From positions 568,001 to 632,000 of the forward strand of contig NZ_OY760065.1 in assembly GCF_963662885.1 (NCBI RefSeq): a stretch of 64,000 bases of DNA, read 5' to 3'. Of this stretch, positions 18,084-27,424 are shown in pieces (position 1 is the stretch's first letter; the number at the start of each line of letters is the position of its first letter). The stretch is from an uncultured Pseudodesulfovibrio sp. Lineage in GTDB: Bacteria > Desulfobacterota > Desulfovibrionia > Desulfovibrionales > Desulfovibrionaceae. The notes below the pieces were generated by a model. The model saw nothing but the letters and a program-made list of their open reading frames with translations. It was not told the DNA's origin and searched no databases. Made by a program: the position numbers and the translations under genes.

Positions 18084-19622
18084 ATGGAAGCAAATTTCTT
18101 TCGCTTTCTGAGCGCTGAACTATCGTCCACTCTTGTCGGACGCCGAATCGACAAGGTATTCGGTCCGGCCCCCGGCGTATGGGTACTGGCTATCCAGAAC
18201 ACCGGCGAACCCCTTCATTTGATATTCAGGCCCGCCAAATCGGCGGGCCTTCTTTTTCTCTCCCCCGTCAAGCCGGTCAACCCGCAAACCGCTCCCGCCA
18301 TGGCCATGTGGTTCCGTAAACGATTGCGAAACCGCAAGATCCTGGCAGCACATACCGACTGGCCCAATCTGCGCCTGGCGCTTGAACTGTCCCCGCGGAC
18401 CGACCCTGACGGCAAAACATTCCTGATCTTGGACTGCCGCACCGGCATGACCCTGGCCGATGACCTGCCTGACTCCTTTGCCGTTGAGCCCGAATGGCCC
18501 GCCCTGGAGGACGTTCTGGAAGACCAGGACATCTGGCGCGAGTACCCGCATATCTCGCCGCCACTGCGCAAGACATTGGCCCGGTTGCCCGAAGACGAAG
18601 CGCACGCCCTCTATTTTCAAGTGGCCACAGCCTCGGCTGAAGTATTCCATCTCGCCCGGTCCGGCGAAACCTGGACGCCGCCTACAGCCTGGCCGTCGGG
18701 CAAAGCCGATGAAACGTACAGTTCGGCTTTGGAGGCTACACAGGCATACGGCGAACGCACCCTTTTCCCCCTGCTCGACATGGAAGAGGACAAGGTCCAG
18801 ACCGTCCAACTCAAGCGCGTGCGAAAGAAACTCAAGCGCAACCTCGCCAGTCTGGAAGAGGAACAGGCCCGGCTGGAACAACTCTCCGCCGAACAGGTCA
18901 AGGCCGAAGCCCTCCAGGCGGAGCTGTACAGATTCAAGAACGCCGAAGGGCTGGAATCCGTGGACGTCACCCATCCGGTGCATGGCCCGATGACCGTGCC
19001 GCTGAATCCGTTTCTCTCCCCCACCGAGAACATGGAACGGTATTTCAAGCTGGCCGCCAAAGCACAACGAGGTTTCCCGCATCTGGAACGTCGCCGCCGC
19101 GAACTTGTCGCCCAACTAGCCAAGGCCGAAGACGGGACCCTCGAAATCCACCCCGCCCTGGTCCCCCAGGGAACGCCTGAACCCGAAGGCCCGGCCGCCT
19201 TACCCAAACGCTTCCGGGGGCTGGCTGTGAGCCTGTTCCGCACCACAGACGGTTTCACCGTCATCCGGGGCAAGAACAAGACCGCCAACCATCACATGCT
19301 GAGCAAAGCGGCCTCGCCTTTCGACTATTGGTTCCACGTGGAGGACGGCCCCAGCTCGCACGTCATCCTGAAGCGGGACCATCCCGGCCAGGACGTACCC
19401 GAGACCACCCTGACGCAGGCCGCCATTCTTTGCGGCCTCAAAAGCTACCGCAAGGACGATGACAAGGCCGACATCATGTACGCCCTGGTCAAGGACGTAC
19501 GCAAAGTCAAAGGGTTCAACCTCGGCCAGGTCGCCGTAGACCGCAAAATCGGCACTCTTCGCGTTGACCTGGATCCGTCTCTGGAAGACAGTCTGGCGAC
19601 CATTGCACCGCCCCTTTCCTGA
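18084..19622 (+). CDS. rqcH: Rqc2/NFACT-family ribosome quality-control protein
   Basis: 512 residues. The N-terminal NFACT-N domain is seen in FRFLSAELSSTLVGRRIDKVF; a coiled coil occupies about 240-310 (VRKKLKRNLASLEEEQARLE); the C-terminal NFACT-R domain contains TVIRGKNKTANHHMLSKAA, DYWFHVEDGPSSHVIL, matching the GRNxxxN ... DIWFHV ... GSHVVL signature. Bacterial homologues (RqcH) add alanine tails to stalled nascent chains on 50S subunits; some are called fibronectin-binding proteins. Start ATG 18084 lies 30 bases after dksA. The N-terminal part is shorter than the Firmicutes form. Confidence 0.88.
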   Translation: MEANFFRFLSAELSSTLVGRRIDKVFGPAPGVWVLAIQNTGEPLHLIFRPAKSAGLLFLSPVKPVNPQTAPAMAMWFRKRLRNRKILAAHTDWPNLRLALELSPRTDPDGKTFLILDCRTGMTLADDLPDSFAVEPEWPALEDVLEDQDIWREYPHISPPLRKTLARLPEDEAHALYFQVATASAEVFHLARSGETWTPPTAWPSGKADETYSSALEATQAYGERTLFPLLDMEEDKVQTVQLKRVRKKLKRNLASLEEEQARLEQLSAEQVKAEALQAELYRFKNAEGLESVDVTHPVHGPMTVPLNPFLSPTENMERYFKLAAKAQRGFPHLERRRRELVAQLAKAEDGTLEIHPALVPQGTPEPEGPAALPKRFRGLAVSLFRTTDGFTVIRGKNKTANHHMLSKAASPFDYWFHVEDGPSSHVILKRDHPGQDVPETTLTQAAILCGLKSYRKDDDKADIMYALVKDVRKVKGFNLGQVAVDRKIGTLRVDLDPSLEDSLATIAPPLS

Positions 19623-19654
19623 CGGTCCCGCCCTATTCCGGGGCAATATTATCA

Positions 19655-19684
19655 TTGACATCAGACCGACAAAGACGAATTAAT
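19655..19684 (+). promoter_or_regulatory. Candidate sigma-70 promoter for the chemotaxis receptor
   Basis: TTGACA (19655-19660), 18 bases, ATTAAT (19679-19684), about 130 bases before the TTG start. The 190-base gap after rqcH has no other feature. Confidence 0.45.
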
Positions 19685-19813
19685 AGTAACTCCTATCACA
19701 ATTAACCTTTCCAAACTTTCAGAACCACTGCTCAAAAGCTCGCCCTGCCTGCTCCAAGCCTCATACCAGTTTAACCGAACACTTTGTTAAGCCTCATAAC
19801 AAAGGAGATCACT

Positions 19814-21616
19814 TTGGGCTCCCTTTCTATTCGCGGCAAATTGCTGACCTTGTTTTTCCTGGCCCTGTTCACCGCACTCGCCGTCATCGGCGTGAGCGTC
19901 AATTCGCTCTACTCGCTCTCCGGCCTGGCTGTCGAACAATCCCGAGATGCCATGCTCCAGGGGCAGCGCGAAAAGATCAAGGCGGCGACCTCCACCATGG
20001 CCCAGACATTGGCCTCGGCCATTCGAGGCGTCGACACCGAGGAAGCCCAGCTTGAGATCTTCCGCGAGCTCATAAAAAACGCCTTTTTTGAAGACGATCG
20101 TTCCGGCTATTTCTTCATTTACACGGGCACCACGAACGTCGCCCACCCGGTCAAACCGGCACTGCAGGGCAAGGATCTGGACAATCTCAAAGGTGCGGAC
20201 GGAGTATACTCCGTGCGCGAACTCGCCAAGGCGGCAAATTCGGGCGGTGGCTTCGTGGACTTCACCTGGGACAAGCCCGGCAAGAACCACCCCGTGCCCA
20301 AACTCGGTTACGCCACCATGATTCCCGGCACGAAATACTGGATCGGAACCGGGGTGTACATGGATGACATCCAGGAAAGAACCGCGGCTATCAAGGAAAC
20401 GGAAGCGACCTCCACCCGGCACGCCCTGGAAATTCAGCTGGCGGCTGCCGCCGGCCTGTGCCTCCTGATCCTGCTCCCCTTCAGCATGATCATCTCCCGC
20501 AATATCATCACCCCCATCACCGAGACCAAGGAAGCCGCCAAAAGCATCGCCACCGGCCAATTCGATACCGTGCTGAATATCCGCACACGCGACGAGATCG
20601 GCGAACTGCAGCAATCCCTGACCGCCATGGCCAAATCGCTCAAGGACAGCATCCAGGATCTGCAGGCCCACGAAGCCGAGGCCAAGAGAAAGGCGGAGGA
20701 AGCAGGCAAGGCCACGCAGATGGCCGAAGCCGCCAATGAACGCGCCAAGCAGAAAACCGATGAACTTCTCGAAGCCGCCGAGGAACTGGACAAGGCCGTG
20801 GATGCCGTCAGCAATGCCTCGGGGGGCCTCTCGTCCCGGATCCGGCAGGCTCACGACGGAGCAACAGAACAGGCGAGCCGGGTTGAATCCGCAGCCACGA
20901 CCATGAACGAAATGAGCGCCACGATCCTGGAAATCGCCCACAACGCCAGCGACACAGCCATGTCCGTGGACAGAGCCAAAGGCATGGCGGACGAAGGCGC
21001 AGCTGTGGTCCTGCGCGTCGTGCACGGCATTGAGGACGTGGCCGAAAAATCGAAACATCTCATGGCCGATATGAAAAATCTTGGAGACCAGGCCAAGAGT
21101 ATCGGCGTGATCATCAACGTGATCAATGACATCGCCGACCAGACCAACCTGCTGGCGCTGAACGCCGCCATTGAGGCTGCCCGTGCAGGCGAGGCGGGAC
21201 GCGGGTTCGCCGTGGTTGCCGACGAGGTCAGGAAACTGGCTGAAAAAACCATGAGCGCCACCAACGATGTGACCAACGCGGTCAAAAACATCCAGACGGC
21301 CACCCAGACGAACATCGACAACACGGTGGAATCGGTCAAGGTCATCGACCACGTCACCGTACTGGCCAACGATTCAGGCGAATCCCTTCGCCAGATCGTG
21401 GAGCTTGTCAACGATGCCACCGGCCAGGTCCAATCCATCGCCACAGCGGCCGAGGAGCACAGTGCCGCCAGCGAGGAGCTCAATCTCAGCATTCTCCAGA
21501 TAAGCGAAATTTCGGAAAAGACCGCCGAAATCATGGACGAATCGAAAACCGTGGTCCTCGATCTCACGCAATTGGTCGACACCCTGAGCGAGCTTACGGA
21601 ACGAATGAAGGCGTAG
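19814..21616 (+). CDS. Methyl-accepting chemotaxis protein with single Cache domain
   Basis: About 600 residues. TTG at 19814 is chosen as start because AAAGGAG lies seven bases upstream; the frame is open to 19784. Transmembrane helix near 8-30; periplasmic sCache_2-like domain at about 90-185 (DDRSGYFFIY ... GFVDFTWDKPG ... YWIGTGVYMDDI); second helix near 205-225; HAMP about 225-280; a coiled coil; and the MCP signalling hairpin tip IADQTNLLALNAAIEAARAG near 435-455, then GRGFAVVADEVRKLAEKT. Senses a small organic ligand, possibly a carboxylate. No CheW-box pentapeptide tether is visible at the C-terminus. Confidence 0.94.
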   Translation: MGSLSIRGKLLTLFFLALFTALAVIGVSVNSLYSLSGLAVEQSRDAMLQGQREKIKAATSTMAQTLASAIRGVDTEEAQLEIFRELIKNAFFEDDRSGYFFIYTGTTNVAHPVKPALQGKDLDNLKGADGVYSVRELAKAANSGGGFVDFTWDKPGKNHPVPKLGYATMIPGTKYWIGTGVYMDDIQERTAAIKETEATSTRHALEIQLAAAAGLCLLILLPFSMIISRNIITPITETKEAAKSIATGQFDTVLNIRTRDEIGELQQSLTAMAKSLKDSIQDLQAHEAEAKRKAEEAGKATQMAEAANERAKQKTDELLEAAEELDKAVDAVSNASGGLSSRIRQAHDGATEQASRVESAATTMNEMSATILEIAHNASDTAMSVDRAKGMADEGAAVVLRVVHGIEDVAEKSKHLMADMKNLGDQAKSIGVIINVINDIADQTNLLALNAAIEAARAGEAGRGFAVVADEVRKLAEKTMSATNDVTNAVKNIQTATQTNIDNTVESVKVIDHVTVLANDSGESLRQIVELVNDATGQVQSIATAAEEHSAASEELNLSILQISEISEKTAEIMDESKTVVLDLTQLVDTLSELTERMKA

Positions 21617-21630
21617 CCCTCTGACATGAA

Positions 21631-21665
21631 AACAAAAAAAGGCGCGAACCTTCGCGCCTTTTTTT
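21631..21665. terminator. Bidirectional rho-independent terminator
   Basis: AAGGCGCGAA-CC-TTCGCGCCTT (21639-21660), flanked by AAAAAAA and TTTTTTT. It lies between the chemotaxis receptor and the minus-strand muramidase-like gene. Confidence 0.88.
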
Positions 21666-21677
21666 ATGCCCCCCAAC

Positions 21678-22643
21678 CTAGACCATTCGGTTGACGGACA
21701 TCTTTTGGAGCATGTTCAGTGCAAGTTGTTTTTCCGACTCCATGCGGTTGACCACGCTATTCCGGACCCGGGCCGTGGACGAGCCGAACTGATCCTTGCG
21801 TGACTCATACACGCCCTTGATGAGCTGGGCGTTGAAATCATCGCCTTGCCCCTTGTGCAGAAACCGGTCGATGACCTTGTTGAAAATATTGGCCGCGCCA
21901 GTCGGACCGTGTTGCACCGAAGTGGACCACAGGACTTCCTGAAGCGCCGGTGGAGCATTGTTGAAGTCCAGGCCGGTACGGTCGAGGATCATGTTCCGTG
22001 CAGGGTCATAGGTCTGACGGGCGATAAAATCATGCTGAACCTGCTCGAACCCGGATGGATCCTCGGCAGCTATGGCCCGCCATACCGAGGGCATGCCGCC
22101 CTGCTTCGAGCCCGTGTCGCTTGGACCGGCTTCGCGCAGCCGCCCGGCCCATTCGGGTCGATTGTCATCGAGATAGGAGAGAAACTCGTCCATGGTCCCG
22201 GGCTTGGATGCGATCTGGTATTTGCCATAGGAAGTCCCGCCAACGCGGTCATAACCGATGGCGGCAACGCCGGCCTCCCCCGACTCGAACCGAGCGGCCA
22301 GCTCCCCGGGAGTATGCGTATTCAAGGCAGGCCCGGGAGATTGCACGGCGGGTTGCGAGGAGGCCTGGGGACGGGAAAGAGGAGCCTTGACGCCAGCCTC
22401 ATCGCGCATCAACCGGGAAATGGCGGTCAATGCCTCAAGCATCTGCGAGTCGTTGACGATGGATACGTCGAATGTACCGCCCTCGTCGCCGGACTTGTCG
22501 TCCCCGTTGCCGAAAAGGGCCCGGGTCATGCTCATCTGGTTCTCAAAGGCGGTCTTCATAGCCAGCCGCTTGCCGTCGCGGGGTACGGTCCCGTTCTGGG
22601 CCGCGTTCTGGGTCTCGTACCCGCCGATCTTGCCAATGGACAT
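21678..22643 (-). CDS. Putative peptidoglycan-hydrolase-like protein
   Basis: 321 residues from ATG 22643, which follows AGGAG. No signal peptide. The N-terminal 90 residues look disordered; residues about 115-300 contain ARFESGEAGVAAIGYDRVGG followed by TSYGKYQI, DEFLSYL and QEVLWSTSVQHGP, which resemble lysozyme/chitosanase-like domains (ExG ... SYGxYQI). Such domains occur in phage, secretion-spike and flagellar muramidases. Not next to flagellar genes here. The glutamate in FESGE could be catalytic, but this is by analogy. Confidence 0.55.
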   Translation of the reverse strand: MSIGKIGGYETQNAAQNGTVPRDGKRLAMKTAFENQMSMTRALFGNGDDKSGDEGGTFDVSIVNDSQMLEALTAISRLMRDEAGVKAPLSRPQASSQPAVQSPGPALNTHTPGELAARFESGEAGVAAIGYDRVGGTSYGKYQIASKPGTMDEFLSYLDDNRPEWAGRLREAGPSDTGSKQGGMPSVWRAIAAEDPSGFEQVQHDFIARQTYDPARNMILDRTGLDFNNAPPALQEVLWSTSVQHGPTGAANIFNKVIDRFLHKGQGDDFNAQLIKGVYESRKDQFGSSTARVRNSVVNRMESEKQLALNMLQKMSVNRMV

Positions 22644-22751
22644 ATGCTGCTCCTGCGCTGAAAACGTCAAAACATTGACCCCGCAAGGGGGCGCGCAAGG
22701 ACTGAAGCAAGGGCTGTGCCTATGGACACAGCAGATCGGATTTGTTGGAGA

Positions 22752-23846
22752 TCAGTCTTTGAAGAGATGAGAGAAGCGCATATCGGCGAGCATACGGTCC
22801 ACCAGCTTGCGGTGGCCTGAAGGCAAGGCGTAACCGGACAACTCGGCGGGATGGACGAACCCGCCCTTGACCGCTTCGTGGAATACCGGCTCCGAGGGAT
22901 CGCCCTCAAATCGGCACAGGAAGCAGTCCATGGTCACCCGGTAGCGCGTGTAGCTGTAGCGAACCACGGTGATCTTCTCCACCGGTTCCACGGCGAGTTC
23001 CACCTCTTCCAGATATTCGCGCCTGAGAGCCTGTTCGGCGGTTTCGCCCGGCTCGACGCAACCGCCGGGGAACTCCCACAGCCCTGGCCAGACGTCGCCG
23101 GGCTTGCGTTTCTGGATCAGCACCCTGCCCTGATGGACCAGAAAGCCTGTGGCCATGTCGATACGAATGATTTCCTTGGAGGCTGGCAGAACAGGCCTCA
23201 AAGGCACTGTGCCCTTTTCGAATGCCCGGCAAAATTCACGCACAGGGCAAGCCTCACAGCGAGGATTCTTGCGGCAGATCAGGGCCCCGAACTCCATGAC
23301 GGCCTGGTTGAAATCGCCGGGACGATCTTCGGGAATAAGCCGCCTGACAGCGTCCTCAACCATGTTGCGCCCGGCCCTGTCCCGGACCGGTATATCCATG
23401 TCCAGCAAACGGGCAAAAACCCTCAGGACGTTGGCGTCCACGGCCGGCTCGCGCTGCCCAAGAGCGATGGAAGCCACGGCACCTGCCGTGTACTCGCCCA
23501 CGCCGGGCAGAGAGCGTATATCCGGAAAGTCTTGGGGGAATTCTCCGCCGAACTGATCCTGGATCAGCACGGCGGCACGGTGCAGGTTGCGGGCGCGGGA
23601 ATAGTACCCGAGCCCTTCCCAGAGGTTGAGAACATCTTCCTCATGGGCTTCGGCCAGGGAATGGAGGTCCGGGAAGCGGTCCATCCACCGTTTGTAGTAT
23701 TCCACCACGCGGTCCATCTGGGTCTGCTGGGCCATGATCTCCGAGACCCAGACCCTATACGGGGTCGGGTCGCTCCGCCAGGGCAGGTCCCTCTGTTCGG
23801 CGTCGTACCATTGCAGCAATGCGCGGGTGAATCCGGTCTGGTCCAT
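22752..23846 (-). CDS. mutY: A/G-specific adenine DNA glycosylase
   Basis: 364 residues. Removes adenine opposite 8-oxoguanine. E36 in SEIMAQQTQ is the family catalytic acid; the helix-hairpin-helix is LPGVGEYTAGAVA with D137 in VDANVLRVF. The iron-sulfur cysteines are C191, C197, C200 and C206, giving CX5CX2CX5C where MutY usually has CX6C first. The C-terminal 8-oxoG-recognition domain keeps an almost intact Nudix box (GCVEPGETAEQALRREYLEE). Starts 12 bases after the gpmA stop. The start codon lacks a strong ribosome site. Confidence 0.93.
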   Translation of the reverse strand: MDQTGFTRALLQWYDAEQRDLPWRSDPTPYRVWVSEIMAQQTQMDRVVEYYKRWMDRFPDLHSLAEAHEEDVLNLWEGLGYYSRARNLHRAAVLIQDQFGGEFPQDFPDIRSLPGVGEYTAGAVASIALGQREPAVDANVLRVFARLLDMDIPVRDRAGRNMVEDAVRRLIPEDRPGDFNQAVMEFGALICRKNPRCEACPVREFCRAFEKGTVPLRPVLPASKEIIRIDMATGFLVHQGRVLIQKRKPGDVWPGLWEFPGGCVEPGETAEQALRREYLEEVELAVEPVEKITVVRYSYTRYRVTMDCFLCRFEGDPSEPVFHEAVKGGFVHPAELSGYALPSGHRKLVDRMLADMRFSHLFKD

Positions 23847-23858
23847 GACCGCTGTTGT

Positions 23859-24605
23859 TTACCTGCCCTTGGCCTGATTGGCAACCGCTTCGGCTGCCTT
23901 GGCCGCGGCCTCCTGGTCGCCCAGGTAGTAGTGACGAATGGGAGTCAGATCGTCGTTCAGCTCATAAACCAGAGGCAGCCCCGTGGGTATGTTCAGCGTG
24001 GTGATGTCCTCGTCGGACATGTTGTCCAAATACTTGACCAGACCGCGCAGCGAATTGCCATGGGCCACAATGAGGACCTTCTGCCCGGCCCGCACCTGGG
24101 GAGCGACGGAATCGAACCAGTAGGGCATGGTCCGGTCGATGGTCAGCTTGAGACTTTCGCAACGCGGCAGCTCGTCGGGAGTCAGGTCAGCATAACGCGG
24201 GTCGTTGCCCGGGAAGCGCTCGTCACCGGGCTCCAGCTCGGGCGGCGGGGTATCGAAGCTGCGCCGCCAGACAAAAACCTGCTCGTCTCCGTACTTCTGG
24301 GCGGTCTCGGCCTTGTTCAGCCCCTGCAACGCACCGTAGTGGCGCTCATTGAGCCGCCAGGTCTTGAATACCGGCAGCCACATGAGGTCCAATTCATCCT
24401 GAACGAGCCACAGGGTGCGGATGGCCCTCTTGAGCAACGAGGTGTGCGCCACGTCAAAGGTGAATCCTCCCTCCTTGAGCAGTCGCGCGCCGTCCACGGC
24501 CTCGCGAACCCCCTGTTCGGTCAGGTCCACGTCGGTCCAGCCGGTAAACCGGTTTTCCAGGTTCCACTCGCTCTGTCCGTGTCGGATCAATACCAATTTA
24601 TGCAT
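23859..24605 (-). CDS. gpmA: 2,3-bisphosphoglycerate-dependent phosphoglycerate mutase
   Basis: Interconverts 3- and 2-phosphoglycerate in glycolysis and gluconeogenesis. The catalytic histidine H9 is in LIRHGQSEWN; ENRFTGWTDVDLTEQG, RLNERHYGALQG and VAHGNSLRGLVKYL are all GpmA-specific. 248 residues is normal for this family. ATG at 24605 follows GGAGG. It is upstream of mutY on the same strand, but the two have no known functional link. Confidence 0.96.
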   Translation of the reverse strand: MHKLVLIRHGQSEWNLENRFTGWTDVDLTEQGVREAVDGARLLKEGGFTFDVAHTSLLKRAIRTLWLVQDELDLMWLPVFKTWRLNERHYGALQGLNKAETAQKYGDEQVFVWRRSFDTPPPELEPGDERFPGNDPRYADLTPDELPRCESLKLTIDRTMPYWFDSVAPQVRAGQKVLIVAHGNSLRGLVKYLDNMSDEDITTLNIPTGLPLVYELNDDLTPIRHYYLGDQEAAAKAAEAVANQAKGR

Positions 24606-24687
24606 GATGCCTCCGCTGGGATTTCGGTTCGTGAGATGGAAGCATAACCCGAGAACGGGATTATTGGAAAGGGATGGAGTGAAAAGA

Positions 24688-27348
24688 TCAGTACCGCTTG
24701 GGTGCGGACTTACGCTTTTCCTGGTCGATCTGATCGAACAGTTCCCGCTTACGCTTATCGAAGGTTACCGCGCTTTTGATGGCGGCCATGGCAACGCACA
24801 GGATGCTCAGGATAATGATCAGCCCCTTGGATATTTCCCAACGCTGACTCGGTTCCTTGAGGGTGTCGAGGATCATGTTGCCCTCGATACCCTGCGTGAA
24901 ATAGATGAGCGCCGGAACGGCGATAAGCAGCGCGCCCAGGCCCAGAAGTTCAAGCCAGATAAAGTTGCGGCCGAGCATGAGGATGAACAGGGTCGAGTCG
25001 CGAACGATGCGCAGCGTGACCAGACGCCCCTGGAGGCTGTCGATATGCTGCTCGATCTCCTCCACGAAACGAAGGGACTTACGGAAGTTGTCCGCATCAT
25101 GGAGCCGCTGCGTGCGTATCCAGTTGATCTTGTCCACGCAGTAGTTGAATTCCTTGTTGAACTCCAGAAGCAGCTTGGGAAACGGGAACCAGGCCGCCTC
25201 ACGCTGGATGTCGCGAACCCGTTCGGCGAGGTATTCGATATTGGCGTTGACCCGCTTGATCTCCCGCCGGACCTCATCATCCAACGCGGCCTGAAACTTT
25301 TCCGCTCCCGTCAGCAGTTGGTGATAGGCGACATAGTTGTTGGTCCGGCTGAAATTGCGCAACCGGTCCAGCTCCTCGTTGGCCGTTTCAAAATAGGGGT
25401 GATTCTCGTCGAATCGCCTGGAGATGTCGTCGGTCAGTTCCTCCACCTGCGTGCGGGTGGCTTCCACTGAATTTTCGGCCTCGTTCCACTTCTCCCACAT
25501 GGCGCTGAGCAGCTGCACCCTGCCCCTGTCGAGCTCAGGATCCACGAGAATGCGGTTGAAAATGTTCGGATCACGGAACACCAGTTCGAACAGGGTATCC
25601 ATGGCCTGACCCGTGAACCCCATTTTGACCATGCAGACGGCCTGCCGATAAACGGGTTGCAGCCAGGTGGGCGAAAGGGAATTGACCCGCTTGTAGGTGT
25701 TGATGGCGTCTTTGTAGTTGCCCTCAACCTCCATGAGCCGGGCCTGCAGGAAGGCCATGCATCCCTGCTGCATGGTCGTGTAGCTCATACGCTCCGCTTC
25801 CTGCCAGTGGAACATGGCCTGGTTCAGGTCGCCGCCCTCCATGTACCAGTAGCCCAAAAGGGATTGCGGCTGATAGCTCCTCGGATATTTCGCCTGGGCT
25901 TCCTTGAGCAGCCTCTCGGTCTCTTCCATATCTCCCTGTTCAAGGGATTCCATGGCTTCCCAGATATAGTCCCCTTCTTGCGGGGCAAGCTGCTTGAAGC
26001 CATCTGCCCACTCCTTGCCCCGGCTGCGCCAGACAAGCTTCAACGTACGTAGTTGAACCGGAGAATTGATCTCGAAGACCGCCCGCGCCAGCACGCTTTC
26101 AAGATCGTTTTTCGATTCCATGATCTGAAGGATCGAGGAGACGAAATCCTCTTTGGACACGTCTTTGTCCAGACCGGAAAAACCCTCGGAAAATTCATTG
26201 ATGTCCGCTTTGGACAAAAGCCGCCAGACCTGCGGTTGCGGAGTGGCGATCTGCTTGCTCGGGCACTCGGACGCATGGTGATTCTTGAGGCCGCAGTAGA
26301 AGCATTCCCGTTCGCCGTCTGCGGCGACCAGGGCATTGGGCAGGGCCACCTGCAGGGTCCCGTAACCGGCGCTGCTGTCCCCATCCTTGAGAGCCAGGGT
26401 ACACCAGGAGTCGAGATTGACCGTCCCCGCGCCGTATCGGGCCTCGTTCATGCGGAACCAGGGCGAGAGCAGGAAGCCGTCCATGAACCGCACGTGGGGG
26501 TAGTCCGGTGTAAGCCGGTTCCAGTCCAATCCGACCTTACGCGGCAGATCGGCGGTGAAATGCAGCTCCCCCTGCGGCACTGCTGCCATCACCACCGGCC
26601 AGTACTTCTTGTCCGGGGTTTCCTTGTTGTGTTTGATGAGATTCATCAAATCGGTGGTGAAATTCTTCAGCAGGCGGAAGCTTTCCAGTGGCAGGAATAA
26701 CGCCCCCTCCTTGACGTCGGAGATATATTTGAGCCCGAGGCGCTGTAAGAGCTCGATGACGTCGGTGGAGAAATCCCGCCAGCCCAGGATGCTTTCCTTG
26801 TCGGACATGCGGCCCAGCGGCTTGATGATAAAGAACCAGCGCAACATGGACTCGTAGTCCAGTCCCTGGTCAGCAACCAGCCGCAACCATTCCACATTGG
26901 CCAGTCCCTCCGTGCGCGTAGCCGCTTCCGTGGTCAACCCGGGCACAGACTGGACCTGCCCCTTGAGTTTGGGATGGACGACCACTTCGAAATCATCCGT
27001 CGGGACCACGCTCTGACGGTCCAACTCCACGGACAGGGAGACCGAATAGGTCATGTCGTAGCCGACCAGAAACGTCAGGGGGACGATCTGGCAGAACACC
27101 GGCATGGGATTGACCCGCGCCCATACCTGGAGCCGGGCAAGGGCCCGGAAGACCTCCACCGTGTTGCAGTACCACAGTGCCTGGTCTCCCTCCTTGGTCA
27201 CACACAGGGCGCCGTATTCCTGCAGAGTGTTGTCCACTGCGCTGTGCAGCTTCCCCTTCCAGGCCACCCATATGCCGAAGCCGGAGGCCACCAACCGCGA
27301 CTGGTTGATGACGGGGAGGGTCTCAAGGAGATTGGCAATGGTCGGCAC
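24688..27348 (-). CDS. TPR membrane protein with a CCHC zinc knuckle
   Basis: 886 residues, not assigned to a family. GTG at 27348 is chosen because GAGGTGG lies just upstream. Residues 349-362 read CFYCGLKNHHASEC, a perfect CX2CX4HX4C zinc knuckle (C349, C352, H357, C362). About 465-600 is a run of TPR-like helices (YPRSYQPQSLLGYWYMEGGDLNQ ... NYKDAINTYKRVNSLSP, with hydrophobic periodicity). A charged, coiled-coil region follows, then two transmembrane helices near 800-825 and 840-865. The N-terminal 340 residues are not recognised. Probably membrane anchored by the C-terminus with the rest in the cytoplasm. Confidence 0.75.
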   Translation of the reverse strand: MPTIANLLETLPVINQSRLVASGFGIWVAWKGKLHSAVDNTLQEYGALCVTKEGDQALWYCNTVEVFRALARLQVWARVNPMPVFCQIVPLTFLVGYDMTYSVSLSVELDRQSVVPTDDFEVVVHPKLKGQVQSVPGLTTEAATRTEGLANVEWLRLVADQGLDYESMLRWFFIIKPLGRMSDKESILGWRDFSTDVIELLQRLGLKYISDVKEGALFLPLESFRLLKNFTTDLMNLIKHNKETPDKKYWPVVMAAVPQGELHFTADLPRKVGLDWNRLTPDYPHVRFMDGFLLSPWFRMNEARYGAGTVNLDSWCTLALKDGDSSAGYGTLQVALPNALVAADGERECFYCGLKNHHASECPSKQIATPQPQVWRLLSKADINEFSEGFSGLDKDVSKEDFVSSILQIMESKNDLESVLARAVFEINSPVQLRTLKLVWRSRGKEWADGFKQLAPQEGDYIWEAMESLEQGDMEETERLLKEAQAKYPRSYQPQSLLGYWYMEGGDLNQAMFHWQEAERMSYTTMQQGCMAFLQARLMEVEGNYKDAINTYKRVNSLSPTWLQPVYRQAVCMVKMGFTGQAMDTLFELVFRDPNIFNRILVDPELDRGRVQLLSAMWEKWNEAENSVEATRTQVEELTDDISRRFDENHPYFETANEELDRLRNFSRTNNYVAYHQLLTGAEKFQAALDDEVRREIKRVNANIEYLAERVRDIQREAAWFPFPKLLLEFNKEFNYCVDKINWIRTQRLHDADNFRKSLRFVEEIEQHIDSLQGRLVTLRIVRDSTLFILMLGRNFIWLELLGLGALLIAVPALIYFTQGIEGNMILDTLKEPSQRWEISKGLIIILSILCVAMAAIKSAVTFDKRKRELFDQIDQEKRKSAPKRY

Positions 27349-27424
27349 AGGTCCACCTCACGCCTCGTGGCGTCGTTGACAAAGGGAAAAGCACGCTCGA
27401 CGGCCAAACACCGCCCGGCATGCG

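Noticed and set aside
22851..24647. A 598-codon plus-strand frame across mutY and gpmA
   Set aside because: It runs antisense to two well-conserved genes and has no family signature.
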